64,000 nt of DNA. It comes from Engraulis encrasicolus. Taxonomy: Eukaryota; Chordata; Actinopteri; Clupeiformes; Engraulidae. The position numbers and the translations under genes are program-made. The DNA lies in NCBI RefSeq assembly GCF_034702125.1, contig NC_085857.1, positions 55,744,714 to 55,808,713 of the forward strand. Reading direction: 5' to 3'. The notes below the pieces were generated by a model that saw nothing but the letters and a program-made list of their open reading frames with translations, was not told where the DNA came from and made no database searches. Positions 21,983 through 34,648 of this stretch are shown piece after piece (within the stretch, counting starts at the first letter, position 1; each line of letters starts with the position of its first letter).

Positions 21983-23546
21983 GGGTCATTTCAGAATTGT
22001 GGGTACATTTCAGGTTTTGACAAAAGTAAAATAAAATGTTTTATTTCTGTGAAACTTTTGATCAATTCTCAAAGAACATACTTTCAATTGTACACTTCCA
22101 GTATTTGCCAAGCTTAAACATGTATGATTTTTATTATTTTATCTAAAAATCAGAGAACTATGGGTACATTCTGTCAACTCTGTTACGGGCAAATTAAGGT
22201 AAATATCAACTAAATGCAATAGCCTACATGGTAAAATCATGTGTTCCCTGACAGAGTATTTGTCCATATATCCATTTATTTAACTTTGAGTTTTCTATGA
22301 TAAATATTCTTTTTTCAGGAGTTAAAACATTGAGACGTTTCACTGAAAAGTTGCCAAGAGTGTTTACATTTTCTCCATAAAAAGCTTTAAAAATCTGTTA
22401 AATGCTTTGAAATTTCATGTAAGGAGTTAGTTAGTTATGGCACTGCTTCTGGTGTATGTATTAACAAGAAAACATATTTAATTATCTTTTTTTAAGCAAA
22501 AACAAACAACTTTTGTAACAGAGTTGACGGGACAAACATAACAGAGGTTGACACTGTCAAGCTCTGATATTGTGTTGCCAGATTTGTCTGACCATTCCCA
22601 GCCCAAACAGTGCTCAAAAACCTAAATTCTAAATTCTTCCCAATTTCAACAAAGTGTATTGATTTCTGAGGCAATACAAACATTTTTCTTAACCATTTTT
22701 ACCCGCAGATGGCCATGCCAAGCAGCCCAATTGGGCGGGTAACCGCCCAATCTGGCAACACTGGCAAAATGTAACAGAGTTGACGATAACAGAGTTGATT
22801 TTTTTCACTATTTTGTGATTTTACTCCATGTGCTATCTCTAACTAGATACCACACATCATAACTAAAGCCACACTTTATATTAATGAAGTTTCATAGTAA
22901 AATGGATTTTAGAAAATTGAAAGAGAGATTTAAGTTACTACAGAATCATAGTAACAGAGTTGACGCACAATAAATATACTCTTGGTGTGTTCTCAACATT
23001 TAGCACAAATTATTAGGAGAGACAGTTAAACATACCATAGTTCCCTTCCAAGGAAGTGAAGAAAAGGAAGTGACACCATTTGGTGCAGGTTACATGGTTT
23101 TATATAAATGCTATAGGTTATTTTTATGTTGTTTTATGCCAGACGTAACAGAGTTGACAAACCCCTGGGACAGGTAAAAAACATTTTTTTAAAATATCAA
23201 GATCAGCTGTGTTACAGGAAAAAAACATTCTCTGCAACAGAATATATTTATATTTATAGATTTATCATAAAAAATCTGCAAATTTTACAGAATTATGTTA
23301 TGTTTATTCAAGTTGAACATGTGAATCTCTATAGTGGGACATGCGATTTTGATGATTTTGGGGGGTTTTGGAATCATTGAATGCATATTTAACAAATAAA
23401 TTGTGCATAAAATGTACATCAAACATTGTGCTCAGTGAACATACAGTCTATTTAGTGAAAAAATTGAAAGTAAATTCTGAAAAGATTATTATAAATATTT
23501 TTTTTTGCCTGGGACACCAAATGTACCCGCAATTCTGAAATGGCCC
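21983..23546. mobile_element. GGGTCATTTCAG element with GTAACAGAGTTGAC repeats
   Basis: GGGTCATTTCAGAATTGTGG at 21983 is inverted at 23546 (CCGCAATTCTGAAATGGCCC). AAAT flanks both sides (21979-21982 and 23547-23550). Inside, GTAACAGAGTTGAC or near variants occur at 22173 (inverted), 22515, 22539, 22771, 22786, 22951 and 23145. No transposase frame is visible. It shares terminus style and 4-bp duplication with two other elements in the window. Confidence 0.85.
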
Positions 23547-23954
23547 AAATACTAACAACTAAAGTGAGTATGCTACTAAAAGAGTTAGTAAACTACAACT
23601 ACAACTATTGTACCACAAGCCGACACTGATCCCCATGCTGAGTCTCACAGCAGTGATGTCTCCAGTGTTTCCTGGTTGTGCTATAACATCACTCTAATAC
23701 AGAATGTAAACAAAATTGTTTTTACGACATTGTATTCCAACACTGATGGCAAGGTTAGTATGTATTAATGAATACCTGCTATCGGACAGCTGTATGTCAT
23801 AAATATGCATTTTCAGTTATGTAAGGCCTGCCATTTTGAAAAGTGGTGGCCATTTTCTGATGAAATATTGATACTATTAAGTTGTCCTGGTCAGAATTCA
23901 TACATTTTAATATTTCCATCACTCAGATGTCTTGATTACTTGGCATTCTAAGAC

Positions 23955-24145
23955 GAAAACAGCTTTTTTCACCTTTAATGAGGAGGCCATCTTGAAAAAT
24001 GGCCGCCATCTTGTTTTTTCACCTGGATAGCGACCTTTTCTGGGAGAGTAGGCCCTGGAGAACCCGTGTACCTGATTTGGTGCTTGTATCACCAAGTGAA
24101 AGATTCTTATGGAATATTGACTTAACAAGCCCCACTATGCTTTCG
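23955..24145 (-). repeat. Inverted partner of 17430-17580
   Basis: It carries the reverse complement of the segment after the second CTCCGCCAAGGAGG copy: TTTTTTCACCTGGATAGCGACC, cited here in part only, and GCTTGTATCACCAAGTGAAAG. The two blocks are about 75-80% identical by eye. Confidence 0.6.
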
Positions 24146-24289
24146 AATTACTTGCATTTGGCAAAAGTTCACAATGCTGTTGCGAGATGGACAATGACCC
24201 CGCAGAACGTTTAGGTTCGCAATGCTGTTCGCTTTTTTTCATGGGGCTCGAAAAGACATTAGCCTACTAACAGTAAGGCCCTAGTTTTA

Positions 24290-25655
24290 CCTCCGCCAGG
24301 AGGTTATGTGATCGCCCGAATTTGTGTGTGTGGGTGCGCAAGGACCATTGAGGAGGAGCCCTGAGCAGCACCACTTACTAACTGGCGTACCTTCACCCAG
24401 CCACCTTCACGCAGCCACACCGGGGCAGAGCATTGAAGTGAAATGCATTACCGCAGTCAAAATCGCTATCAAAAAGGAGCCTTAGCTAAAGCCTGGCAGG
24501 TCGTTTAAATTCACAATGCTGTCACAAAACATTCATATAAAATGAAGCTCAAAGAAAGGCGCGCACGAATTGCGTTAGTCCACGGTGATTTGCTGCTTCC
24601 CCAATCCCCGCGCACTGAAGCCATCAGCACTACAAACATTCCATAGACTAGTTCCTAGACTTCATCACGAATGAATGCTGGAGATGCGGCGAACAGTGAT
24701 TTTCAATACGAAATAGAGAGCAGGCCCGGGTGCCGATCAACTGCCCACAGCGCCAAAACCAGCTCGCAATAACCCTCATGAACGGATTCCCATAGGCTAT
24801 TCACAGGTAGGAGGAACTTCTCCAACAAGTGTAGTGTGTCGGGGGGTAGCAATGATTCCGCCAGTCGAGTCGACATGTCTCTCGCTAAGCAATTGCGTTT
24901 GTACCACAACGTTGGTGTCACGATATTGCAACAGCTAGAAATGATAGAAGTGGATTTACCTCTCAAAAGTTTGTTTAGCCTTACGAAATAGCCCAAAACA
25001 ATAACTGACACTTCACAACCATCCATGCACTGCCACTGGATAAGGGGATTCTTGCACATTTCATTCTGATTCAATAATCAAGTGAACGGCTTAAAGTAGC
25101 CACAATAGGCCTATGTGGTCTTGTTAAATGAAAAAATAAAAATAAAAATTATATATATTAATATAGATAGATAGGCCTATTACTGCGCGTTGGGGACCGC
25201 TGCACTAGGCCTACTGTAGAATATGTAGGCCTACTACGGGTGTTGGCCAATGAAAATTGTGCTTTTTAATTTGTATTTTGTTTTAGATGGTAGCCTAATG
25301 AAAGGCATGCTGCCAATCATCAACAATGTGACTAATATGTAGCAATGAGCTTCAAGGCTTAAGTGCATTTGCAAATCACAGAAGGCATAGGCTATAGCAT
25401 GAGCAATCACTTCGCCAATAAAACAATCAAAGGTGAACTAAACAGACCACAGCTAGAGGACATGGAAATGATAAAAGAGACAGATAGAACTATAATTTGG
25501 TTACGACTTGACGGTTCAATTACCTGAACACAAATGCTATGTAGCCTATAGGCCTAAATGCATGAAACCACATCATGACTCTACACCTATGTCCAAAACG
25601 AACTGAACTTCCTTGGCGGAGGTCTGCGTTCTCTGAATGCATTTCTAGTTTAATA
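24290..25655 (+). mobile_element. CCTCCGCCAGGAGGTTATG-ended dispersed element
   Basis: The left phrase ACCTCCGCCAGGAGGTTATG at about 24290 and the right phrase CCTTGGCGGAGGTCTGCG at about 25612 are inverted relatives, as in a widespread fish repeat family. The interior is non-coding; the frame at 24703-25074 (minus) has no family motif. I could not read a clear TSD. Confidence 0.5.
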
Positions 25656-27219
25656 TTATTTTAAATGGCTACCTGTCTATGTTCATTGGTAAATAATTGG
25701 CAAACAACGGCAAACATTCCAATAAAAACAGTTTTAAACTTCTGATGCAATATAGTGTACTTATACAGTTTGGATTTATTTGTATTTATTTCATTTCAGT
25801 AACAAGTTAAAATAGCCATATTATTGAAACAGTCAAAATGAAATGACTTTGGTATGGGCATGCTCCACCTCGATGTGCCCATTAATAATGTACACTGATA
25901 TCTCTGTGCAAGATCCGGGCGTTAATAATGACGCAATGTCAGTAATCTCTATCTATTAGAAAGAGGTGGCGATTTCCACAGACATCTTCTGCTTTAAAGT
26001 GTCTGCTATGACCCACATCGTTGCTCTAGGTTGGATTCATATCGAGGCTATTGTTTTATGAAGAATTATGTCTGATTTAAACTTTGTAAATGAAATCTAT
26101 TCCTTCTCAATGTTGTCAGCTGCAGGGCTCTAAATTAACACACGCCAACACGCCAAATGCGGGTGAAATGTCATTTTGGCTGGTAGAAAAAAATCATCCT
26201 TGGCCGGTAGCGCGCGCACGACTGAACGTTAAACAGCTGCCCGCACAGATCTGTGGCTGCCATCTGATGAACGTTAAAACGGCGCCTTGTAACGCCGCAT
26301 TATGTAATAACGGTGCAATATGTAATAATGTAACAAATTATTACATAATGCGGTGACAATTGCCGCATTGTGTAATAATTTACGCATTTCGTAATACATT
26401 TCTTGAACGCATTTCGTAATAACTTTTTTCTCATCTTGTAATAAATTATTACAAAATGCGAAATTTATTACAGAATGCGGCCGCAACTTTTTTTTTTGAT
26501 GGAAATGTAATAACATGGTGCATTATGTAATAATCTATATGGATATGTTTTTTTCTGCACTTGGATTCAGTAGGCACCGCACACACATAGTCTCAGTGAC
26601 ATGGTAGTCACTGCCCTCTCTCTCTCTCATTCTTCTCAGTTCTCAAACTGCTCGAGAGTCGTGAATGATGCGGTTAAAACCGTTAAGAAATCATTTCACA
26701 AGTTGTTGCGTGCAATGATACTTTCTGCTACATTACACCAATTTACAGCGAGATTAAATAGGCCAGGTCTAAATACTTCACGAGGTGGTGAAAACTTGTC
26801 TTGCATGTGGGTCTGTCTCAGGGCGCGGATCTCGTAAGCGCAGGAGAAACCTGTGCAGTTGTGGTCCTCGGTGCGAGTGGGCTACTACACAGTAACCACA
26901 TAATGATGAGAGAGAGAGAGAGAAAGAGAGAGTGTGTCCGCTGACGCACGGAGACAAACCTGGCCCATAATGATCTTTTAAGGGTAACGTTTAGGTGAAA
27001 TTTATAACTAAATATATACTGGATGTTGTCAGGAGAGGTGTTTTGAAACATATATGTGAAATTCACAGTCTATAACAAAGCCAAACTGCAATTTTGTTTA
27101 TGAAAATGTAGGCCTATCATTTTACAGCTACTTCTGAAGTATTGGGCTCCTCGCTGGCAGAGCCTCTATGACGTAGATAGAGGGAGTCCAACTAAAGTTC
27201 TGGCTCAGCTCTCGCTTGT

Positions 27220-29011
27220 CAGTCCCCCCAGGAAATCGCGATGTTGCGATCGCGTCGTTTTTCGCAACTTCAATGAATTCCCGCGAATTCTGCGCGAGAG
27301 CGCAACTTTAACCAATCACCGCGATTTCCCGCAACTTTGAACACTTTGAACCAATCCATGTTGCGCTCCTGACTTCACTGACGTCGACAAACTTCCTTTC
27401 AAAAAGGATAATACAATAAAAAATACAATAAAAAAAGTAACCTAGCAATCAGTCCCAGCACTTTACTATGCATGTACAAAGTTGTCGGTGAGGGGGAAAA
27501 AACTAATAAATACGAATGTAGGAAACGCCATGTTCTCATTGCGCGTCTGCTCGCATGGTTACAGGAGGGAAAATGTATGACTAGTCTGGCATAACCAATA
27601 GGCCTACATTTTTAAAATGTGCTAGGCCTACATAAATATATAATTAACACTTCATGACAGTCGTCTAGGCCTACATTACGCCAAGTATAGGGCTCCTACA
27701 ACAAGATGTTTTCTTTTTTCTAAAGCGGTCCACCTGCTGGACCACGTTGGTGTTTGACTTGTGCGCATACAGAAGGCAACATTTTCCCTCCGAATTGAGA
27801 TGCGCAAATGCCTTGTCCACAACAAAGGAGTTATTTCCATCCTTCATTGTGAATGCTGCGTGCGTGCCTGGCCGATATAGTAATCTCTTTCGCGCAAATT
27901 GGGCTATGGCTGGATAAGAGCACTTGGTGACCGTGGTGACCGTGCGTCAAATCACTTTCGTTTAACCTGGCGCGGTCAACCGGGCAAGAAACACTGAACA
28001 TGAATAAAACCAGAGCAGACACGTTGGAAAGCTGTGGGAGTAAGTTGGAAAACTACTTTCTGTCTCTCCCTCTCCTTCTCTCTTCCTTGTGCGATTGACG
28101 GTATTGATTGACAGCTGAGACCTCCGTTCTGCAGGCGACGTGGTGTTTTATAGCCTAGATAACAATCTCGTCGTCTTTTATATTCACAAGAGCACCAAAA
28201 TTAATATAATTTCTGAACATTATTCAGCAAGCACCCTTCACAACAGGAAATCTGTGAACTCCGTCCTCGGTAGGTCCTACATGGAATGATGATCATCAGC
28301 CGTTAATTTAAAGCCGGCTGACGGCGCGGGAGAACAGCGAAAGCGACCCCTCCCTCTGCTTTTATTTGTGTTGCTTTTGACAAGCTTGAAAATTAAACGC
28401 CGACACAGGCAGGCTATGTGTAGCAGACGACTCACATTAACCAGGATTTCAGTCACAAGAGTTCCTGTCACCACGTAGCCTACCCTCTTCAACTGGGTGG
28501 ACATGCCCAATTCCGCCCGCCTATAGTCAATTATGTATCCACTGTTTTAAGTCAGGAATGGATATCGACATGATACGAAGTTTGTATGCTTACAATTTGA
28601 AACGGTGATGACATTTAAAACAGAGTCAAACGGCCATAAACAGCATTGTAATGAAGGGTGTCGTAATGGCAGCATGAAAGAGATGGAACTCTTCACGGCA
28701 TTCTGGCTAAAAACTCGCCCTGGCCGCTTCCCTGCTTTGCTTAAGGACCAAAATTATAATATAAAAATGGAAATAAAATAAAAACACCAGATGACTGGAA
28801 TGTGGCAGTGTTCTTTACTTTCAAGCGTGGGGAAACACATTAAAAATCGCAACAAAAATCGCACCTTTCACTTCATGCCGCAACAAAATCGCAACAACAC
28901 AGTAAGAAGCTCCGCAACTTTTATCGCGATTTTCTGGAAATCTTCGTGCACCATCTGGCAATTCCGACCGCGATTTTTTGAGAAAATGCCCGCGATTTCC
29001 TGGTGGGACTG
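27220..29011. mobile_element. CAGTCCC-type DNA transposon, copy B (6-bp TSD)
   Basis: CAGTCCCCCCAGGAAATCGC at 27220 and GCGATTTCCTGGTGGGACTG ending at 29011 are inverted repeats. GCTTGT flanks both sides (27214-27219 and 29012-29017). The orientation is opposite to copy A. The 1.8-kb interior has no transposase-like frame; the open frames (for example 28277-28510 minus) are unremarkable. Confidence 0.9.
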
Positions 29012-31230
29012 GCTTGTGGATGTAGGCTTACCAACCATTTTGGTTGTAGTAGAGAGGCTGGGAAAAGTGGACAGTTATATTGTATGTGGGCTATTGAAAA
29101 TGGTCTATTACTGTTTTTGTGCATTGTGTATTAAAAAAGACAGATCAGCGGGTCTATCGGTTTATCTAGAATATGAAACTGTTCTGGGTCTCCGCGCTGT
29201 CTGTGGCCATGCGTAATTTGCGATTATAAACAGGGGGGCGATATCTAGGCCTATCTCTCCTTTGCTTTCACATGAGAGATGCATTTCATAGGCAAATCTA
29301 AAACAGTCTCAAAGTAGACCATTACATAGGCTACTTAGAAATAGCGACTACTTTAATATTTTTCCCAAAAACGGCATTTGCCGTGGAGGAAAGACATGCC
29401 TGCCGCCTAAATGGACTTGCGCCCTCTGTCCATGGTGCTGAAACCGCGGCACTACTCTTATGTGAAGCGCGTTATAGTTTCACGAGGGGATTGGCTTACA
29501 GGCTACAAAAAGACTAAACTACACAATAGGCTATGGTTGAAGGCCCTACCCTTTGCCGACAATAATGAGAAATAATATGGTCACTCACTGTGAGTGGCAT
29601 GGCGTCAAACGTTTCCTACTCGGTGCAAAACAATAACTCATAGCACCCGAGAAAAATGCCATGTTGTAAAAATGGCATATAGCCATTCAGTTCACTGCTC
29701 AGTATAGGCCTATTACATGAAACTTCAATAAAGCTCATCCACATGCACGTCACAAAACAATAAACCAGGCGGTGGGACTTTCGATTATATTCCCTCCAAA
29801 AATGTCACAAAAAACAGTTATTTGCATTGTCGGTAATTATACCAAACTAAAAAAGTATTCCCGTAGGCTAGAAGAAATCAAGTCTTCTGCTGCTATAATC
29901 CTCGTTACAAAACTGAAACAAAAATGCCAGCACAAATATTACCTAGGATATAGCCTACCTATTTTTGCATTGTGAGCTGTTCACGTGTGTGGTGCTAGGG
30001 GCGAAATGTGCACTGGCAGCACTCGTCGTTGAGTTTGGGAGATGTCTTTAGTGGGAGTAGGCCTATTTGAATGTGTAAAACACGTTGGACATGCTGGACA
30101 TTTTCAGTAGGCTATGCTTGGGGAAGTAGATCGATTATTATTTGCATGCCAACGTTAGGCTATTTGCCAAACTAACGTTGACGTGGTCCTGACATTTTGC
30201 TGAATAGCATAATATCTCTACAAAATCGGGAGTAAATTGAATTGAATTGAAGTCTCCCAACATGTCTTGCCAATCCATGAGGATACGGAAAATCTAGCAC
30301 ACCACACTCGGAGAAAGCGTTCCTTTGATAGAGAGGATACCTGCGTCTTTGTAAAGTGCTGTGCGCACGTTTGATTGCCGGTTTTACAAATTACGGGGAT
30401 AAACATGCCAGGTCCAAATTACTAACAGGAAAAGAGGGACGATGACAAAGAGGATGAATCGCCAGGAAGACAGGGATGATCTTTCTCGCAGAGCAATGTT
30501 GTCTGCAAGAGCGAGTCTCGCCTGGTTTTGTGTAGGCTAGGGTTACGACACGCAATCCACCGCTGGACCAGCTGGCTATCAGCAATCACCGCAAGAATCA
30601 AACCTGTTTGTTTCAAATCCTGGTCATCCCTCGTGAGTGTAGGCTACTGCATATAGGTTAGTTAAAACATTGCTACGACCCAATTTGGCATACTGTCCGC
30701 TCCATGCGCAAAAGACACAACGTCGGAAGGGATTCGGTTACTGACAGAGGTACGAAGCAGTCCTCAACTTCAGAAAAAAAGATGGAAATGTGGATACTAT
30801 GTGGGCCTGGAGAAAGAGGTTCACTCTCTCCAGCAGTTCAAAACCACCGTGTCAGGTTATGCTTCGGAAGCATATCGGGAGGGGGATACTGCCACTGTTT
30901 AAGGCCATTTAACTTGTTGAAATTTAGCCTATAGGTCTGGAAAGGTGTTACAATATTAGAATCTGGCCTATTCTCTGCAGTGCTTAATATGTCTGTAGAA
31001 CGCGGCGACTCCCTCTATCTACGTCGGATTCTAAATGTTTGTTTAAAAGAAGCCGCCGTTATTTTTGCCAAGGTTTTCTGAAAATGTTGTTTATACAATA
31101 ATTCGGTATTTTGACATATATCACATCTAAATTGATGTATTGATGTTCTTAAAATGAGACTTGGTGGTGTTTAACCTGCAAGATACACTCAATTACTCAA
31201 TATGGGCCAGGTTTGTCTCCGTGCGTCAGC

Positions 31231-31277
31231 GGACACACACACACGCGCACGCGCACGCACACACGCGCGCACACACA

Positions 31278-31350
<73 letters not shown>
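31231..31350. repeat. (AC)n/(TC)n compound microsatellite
   Basis: AC/GC dinucleotides (31231-31280) followed by about 35 TC units (31281-31350). It lies in the right foldback arm; the left arm has a short GA run at the same point. Confidence 0.95.
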
Positions 31351-31355
<5 letters not shown>

Positions 31356-32593
31356 TATGTGGATACTGTATAGTAGTGGATAGCCCACTCGCACCGAGGA
31401 CCACAACTGCACAGGTTTCTCCAGCGCTTACGAGATCCGCGCGAATTGTTTAGACCTTGCCTATTTAATCTCGCTGTAAATTGGTGTAATGTAGCAGAAA
31501 GTCTCGTTGCACGCAACAACTTTTGAAATGATTTCTTAACGGTTTTAACCGCATCATTCACGACTCTCGAGCAGTTTGAGAACTGAGAAGAATGAGAGAG
31601 AGAGAGGGCAGTGACTACCATGTCAATGAGACTATGTGTGTGCGGTGCCTACTGAATCCAAGTGCAGAAAAAACATATATAGATTATTACATAATGCACC
31701 ATGTTATTACATTTCCATCAAAAAAAAAGTTGCGGCCGCATTCCGTAATAAATTTCGCATTTTGTAATAATTTATTACAAGATGAGAAAAAAGTTATTAT
31801 GAAATGCGTTCAAGAAATTTATTACGAAATGCGTAAATTATTACACATTTGACACAATTGTCACCGCATTATGTAATAATTTGTTACATTATTACATATT
31901 GCACCGTTATTACATAATGCGGCGTTACATGCCTACATTACCCATGAACATTAGGCCTACAGTCATGATGTAGCCCACAACAATTGGCTGACCGTTAATC
32001 GCAACAACGCAGCCTGACATCCATTGGCTGCGTGCTTGATGCCCGTGCCGCTGGAACTAGTGTTGGTAAAATATTTTCAATGAGCGGACTAGCGCGGATT
32101 ACTTCGGTTTTGTAGGTTTTGGACAGGTGAAAAATGTGGCAGTGGTTAAAGCAAGGTTATGTGTCGGTGAATGCAAGTAATAGTTAGCGTAACTGTAGTG
32201 AGGGTGAAATGGAGTGGTGGTGGAGCGAAAGCGGCGTGAGTGGAGGCACAGAACAGCTGACTGTCAAAACAGTGTAGCATTGCTGTCAGAAGCCGTCTGA
32301 AATTTGCGAGGTCCTCGCAACTACCAACAATGGAGATGTCGTTTCCTAATAACGGCCACGCCAAGTGAAAAAAAAAACGATAACAAAAATATAGCGACGA
32401 AAGTAACAAAGTAAGCTGACTGGTCTCCGTCATGTTATTTGAGTTGACATAGCGTACCGATAATTGTCGTTCCAAGCGCATGGTAGGGCCTAGTAAAGTG
32501 AAGCAAGTATTAATCCTGGAGGAACTTGAAGGTGTGTCGCAGCAGCATACAACACACAATGCAGACATCATACACATTGCAGCACTGTGTAGG

Positions 32594-32597
<4 letters not shown>

Positions 32598-32644
<47 letters not shown>
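32598..32644. repeat. (TG)n microsatellite
   Basis: About 23 TG units in the hAT-type element. Confidence 0.95.
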
Positions 32645-32646
<2 letters not shown>

Positions 32647-33220
32647 ATCTCTCCTGTCATTCTCTCCTTCCTCTCCTTTCATCTCTTCTCCTCCCTTCCC
32701 CTCTCTTCTGTGCATTGTCCATGGTATTTGGCCCACTGTGTGTGGAGTTTAAGTGATTCGGTGTAGGGGATATGAGGTTTTGTAGTATTTGGTTGTGTGT
32801 GTGATTGGCTAGTGTATGTTGAAAGTGTGACGTGTGTTGCAGGCATGCTGTGTTTGTGTGAGTTGTAGGCCGATACTGTATGAGGTTTGGGTGATGGTGT
32901 GTATATGGTACAGTAGGGCTATTTGAGAGGCATGTGTGATGCGATTCCCTTTTTTCAGAGGAAATGGAATGAAAAATAATGAAATGCAGGTAATAAAAAT
33001 AATTATAGAACAGACGGTGAATTATATTGAGTATCATATTTATATTGTTTATCTGTTTTGAGGACATAGTAATAAAATAATTAAAATCAACATGCAAGCA
33101 TGGTTTATTTTGGTGAGATAAAAAAGGCTAGTTGACCTTCCATTTGGCTAGTAAGAAAAAATGTCTACTAGCCAAATTGGCTGGTGGTGGAAAAATTTAA
33201 TTTAGAGCCCTGGTCAGCTG

Positions 33221-34140
33221 TATTGAACTTATCACCGCGACCTCCTCTGAGGTCCTGTTTGATGCTGCCTGCATGTCAAGCATTTTATTGAGGTGTTTTT
33301 TCAAAGTTTTAGCGATATGTTTGGCAGCCAGTGACAAACTAAAGGTTACCAGCCATTGCATCTCCGCACATTGCAATAGATGCAGTGCATCACGTTTTCG
33401 CCCTTGTCACTCCTTACGAAAGGAATATACTTTCGCCTTTTTAGCTAAAAGCTGTGGCTCAGATTTGGCACATTCTCCGGCTCAATCACCGAACATGATG
33501 ACGTTGGCTTCGTGTAAGAGCATTATTAGCCCGGATCTACACATTGTTCTGTTGGTTTTTAACTTCACGAAAAGTTGCCCAAAGTTCTTATCATTCTGAC
33601 TCCGCAAACGGTATATCTCGCACTAGCTCCGCTCTTAGCTAATTGCTAATATTTTACCGGTAGTAGCTCACTGGCAGGTAGACACGCACGCCACGCTCAC
33701 ACACACACTGGACTACGACCAACTAGATGAAGGCTCCGCCCTTCCTCAATTCTGCTTTGTTTAAACCTGCCTCGATATGGGGCGCAGACAGAGCCCAAGT
33801 AGACTTTCAGAGTTGCATGGATTTTTCCCCCAAAAAGGTTGGTCGCACCGGTACGACCTCCGATATTTTTTTTGTCGCACTATTGTAAAATCAGGGCACA
33901 TCTCTAGAACCCTGTCTAGCGGTATAGAAAAATCACTGTTCGGTAGGTACCTTGCTTTTTGATTCGATATAAGCTTATTTTCAGTACAGTATATGGGAAC
34001 AAAATGGAAGAAAAATCAATATTATAGTGTCAATATTACTTTTCTCAAGGCCTCACAGAAACCAAGACTCTACACCTGTCTCTGCATGTAGTGGCAGCAT
34101 AATGTTACTAAAAACATGTCAGAGTTGCCCGTTATTCTAC
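33221..34140. other. Gene 1 intron sequence, unassigned
   Basis: No repeat boundary or exon is supported. The minus strand of 33270-33600 stays mostly open but matches no motif that I know. Confidence 0.35.
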
Positions 34141-34325
34141 CTCTCGGTACAGCACTGTCCGGTTAGGTACAGGTCTGTTCGGTTCGGTAGAGCACTGTTT
34201 GGTTCGGTACAGGTCTGTTCGGTTCGGTGCAGCACTGTTTGATTTGGTACAGCACTGTTTGGTTTGGTACGACACTTTTTGGTTTGGTACTAGGTCTTTT
34301 TGGTTCGGTACAGCACTGTTCAGTT
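34140..34325. repeat. Minisatellite, GGTTCGGTACAGCACTGTTT units
   Basis: Nine or so units of about 19-21 bp built on GGTTCGGTACAG(CACTGTTT or GTCTGTTC) run in tandem with point changes, about 330 bp before the gene 1 finger exon. Confidence 0.85.
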
Positions 34326-34446
34326 CATATAATAAGTTACACCATACCTTTACAGGCCAACTAGCTTCCCTTTTCTCCAGGCTGTTCAGCTTGGTTCATC
34401 CCATGAAATACAAAACTTCAATATTGGTGTTAAATAATCATTAAAA

Positions 34447-34448
<2 letters not shown>

Positions 34449-34517
<69 letters not shown>
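34449..34517. repeat. (TG)n microsatellite
   Basis: About 34 TG units in the intron just upstream of the gene 1 finger exon. Confidence 0.95.
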
Positions 34518-34648
34518 TAGAAATGAAAATCAATAATCAATAATTCATTCATTCGAAGTCAAATGTCAGTCTTTCACTCATAACCCAAGTAGACACGTTG
34601 TTGACAAACACAATATTTTTTTGTAATTGATTTGTTTTGTCGTTGCAG

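Larger units (their letters stand above)
26288..31932. mobile_element. TGTAACGCCGCATTATG foldback element, ~650-700-bp arms
   Basis: The left arm (26288-26980) and right arm (31197-31932) are inverted copies. They share the TGTAACGCCGCATTATG terminus, repeated TTATTACATAATGCGG words, a GCGGCCGCAAC phrase and an AG/TC microsatellite before GACGCACGGAGACAAACC. The 4.2-kb middle contains the CAGTCCC element copy B and non-coding sequence that recurs at 49935-51125. No transposase is recognised and no TSD is obvious at the ends. Confidence 0.8.
26123..33212. mobile_element. hAT-type element (CAGGGCTCTAAATTAA ends), 8-bp TSD, with nested insertions
   Basis: CAGGGCTCTAAATTAA at 26123 is inverted at 33212 (AATTTAGAGCCCTG). 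GTCAGCTG is repeated exactly outside (26115-26122 and 33213-33220). An 8-bp TSD and a CAG terminus fit hAT. Words such as GGCTGGTAG near the left end and GGCTGGTGG near the right also match as inverted subterminal sequence. The interior holds the 5.6-kb foldback element at about 26288-31932. I see no hAT transposase in what remains. Confidence 0.85.

Noticed and set aside
24703..25074. 123-residue minus-strand frame
   Set aside because: It lies in a dispersed repeat and shows no recognisable family pattern.
33273..33599. A possible coding exon on either strand
   Set aside because: The 108-residue plus-strand frame and the mostly open minus strand show no motif, splice support or paralogue.
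34140..34325. A CRISPR-like repeat array
   Set aside because: Units are contiguous and ~20 bp with no unique spacers. It is a minisatellite in a eukaryotic intron.
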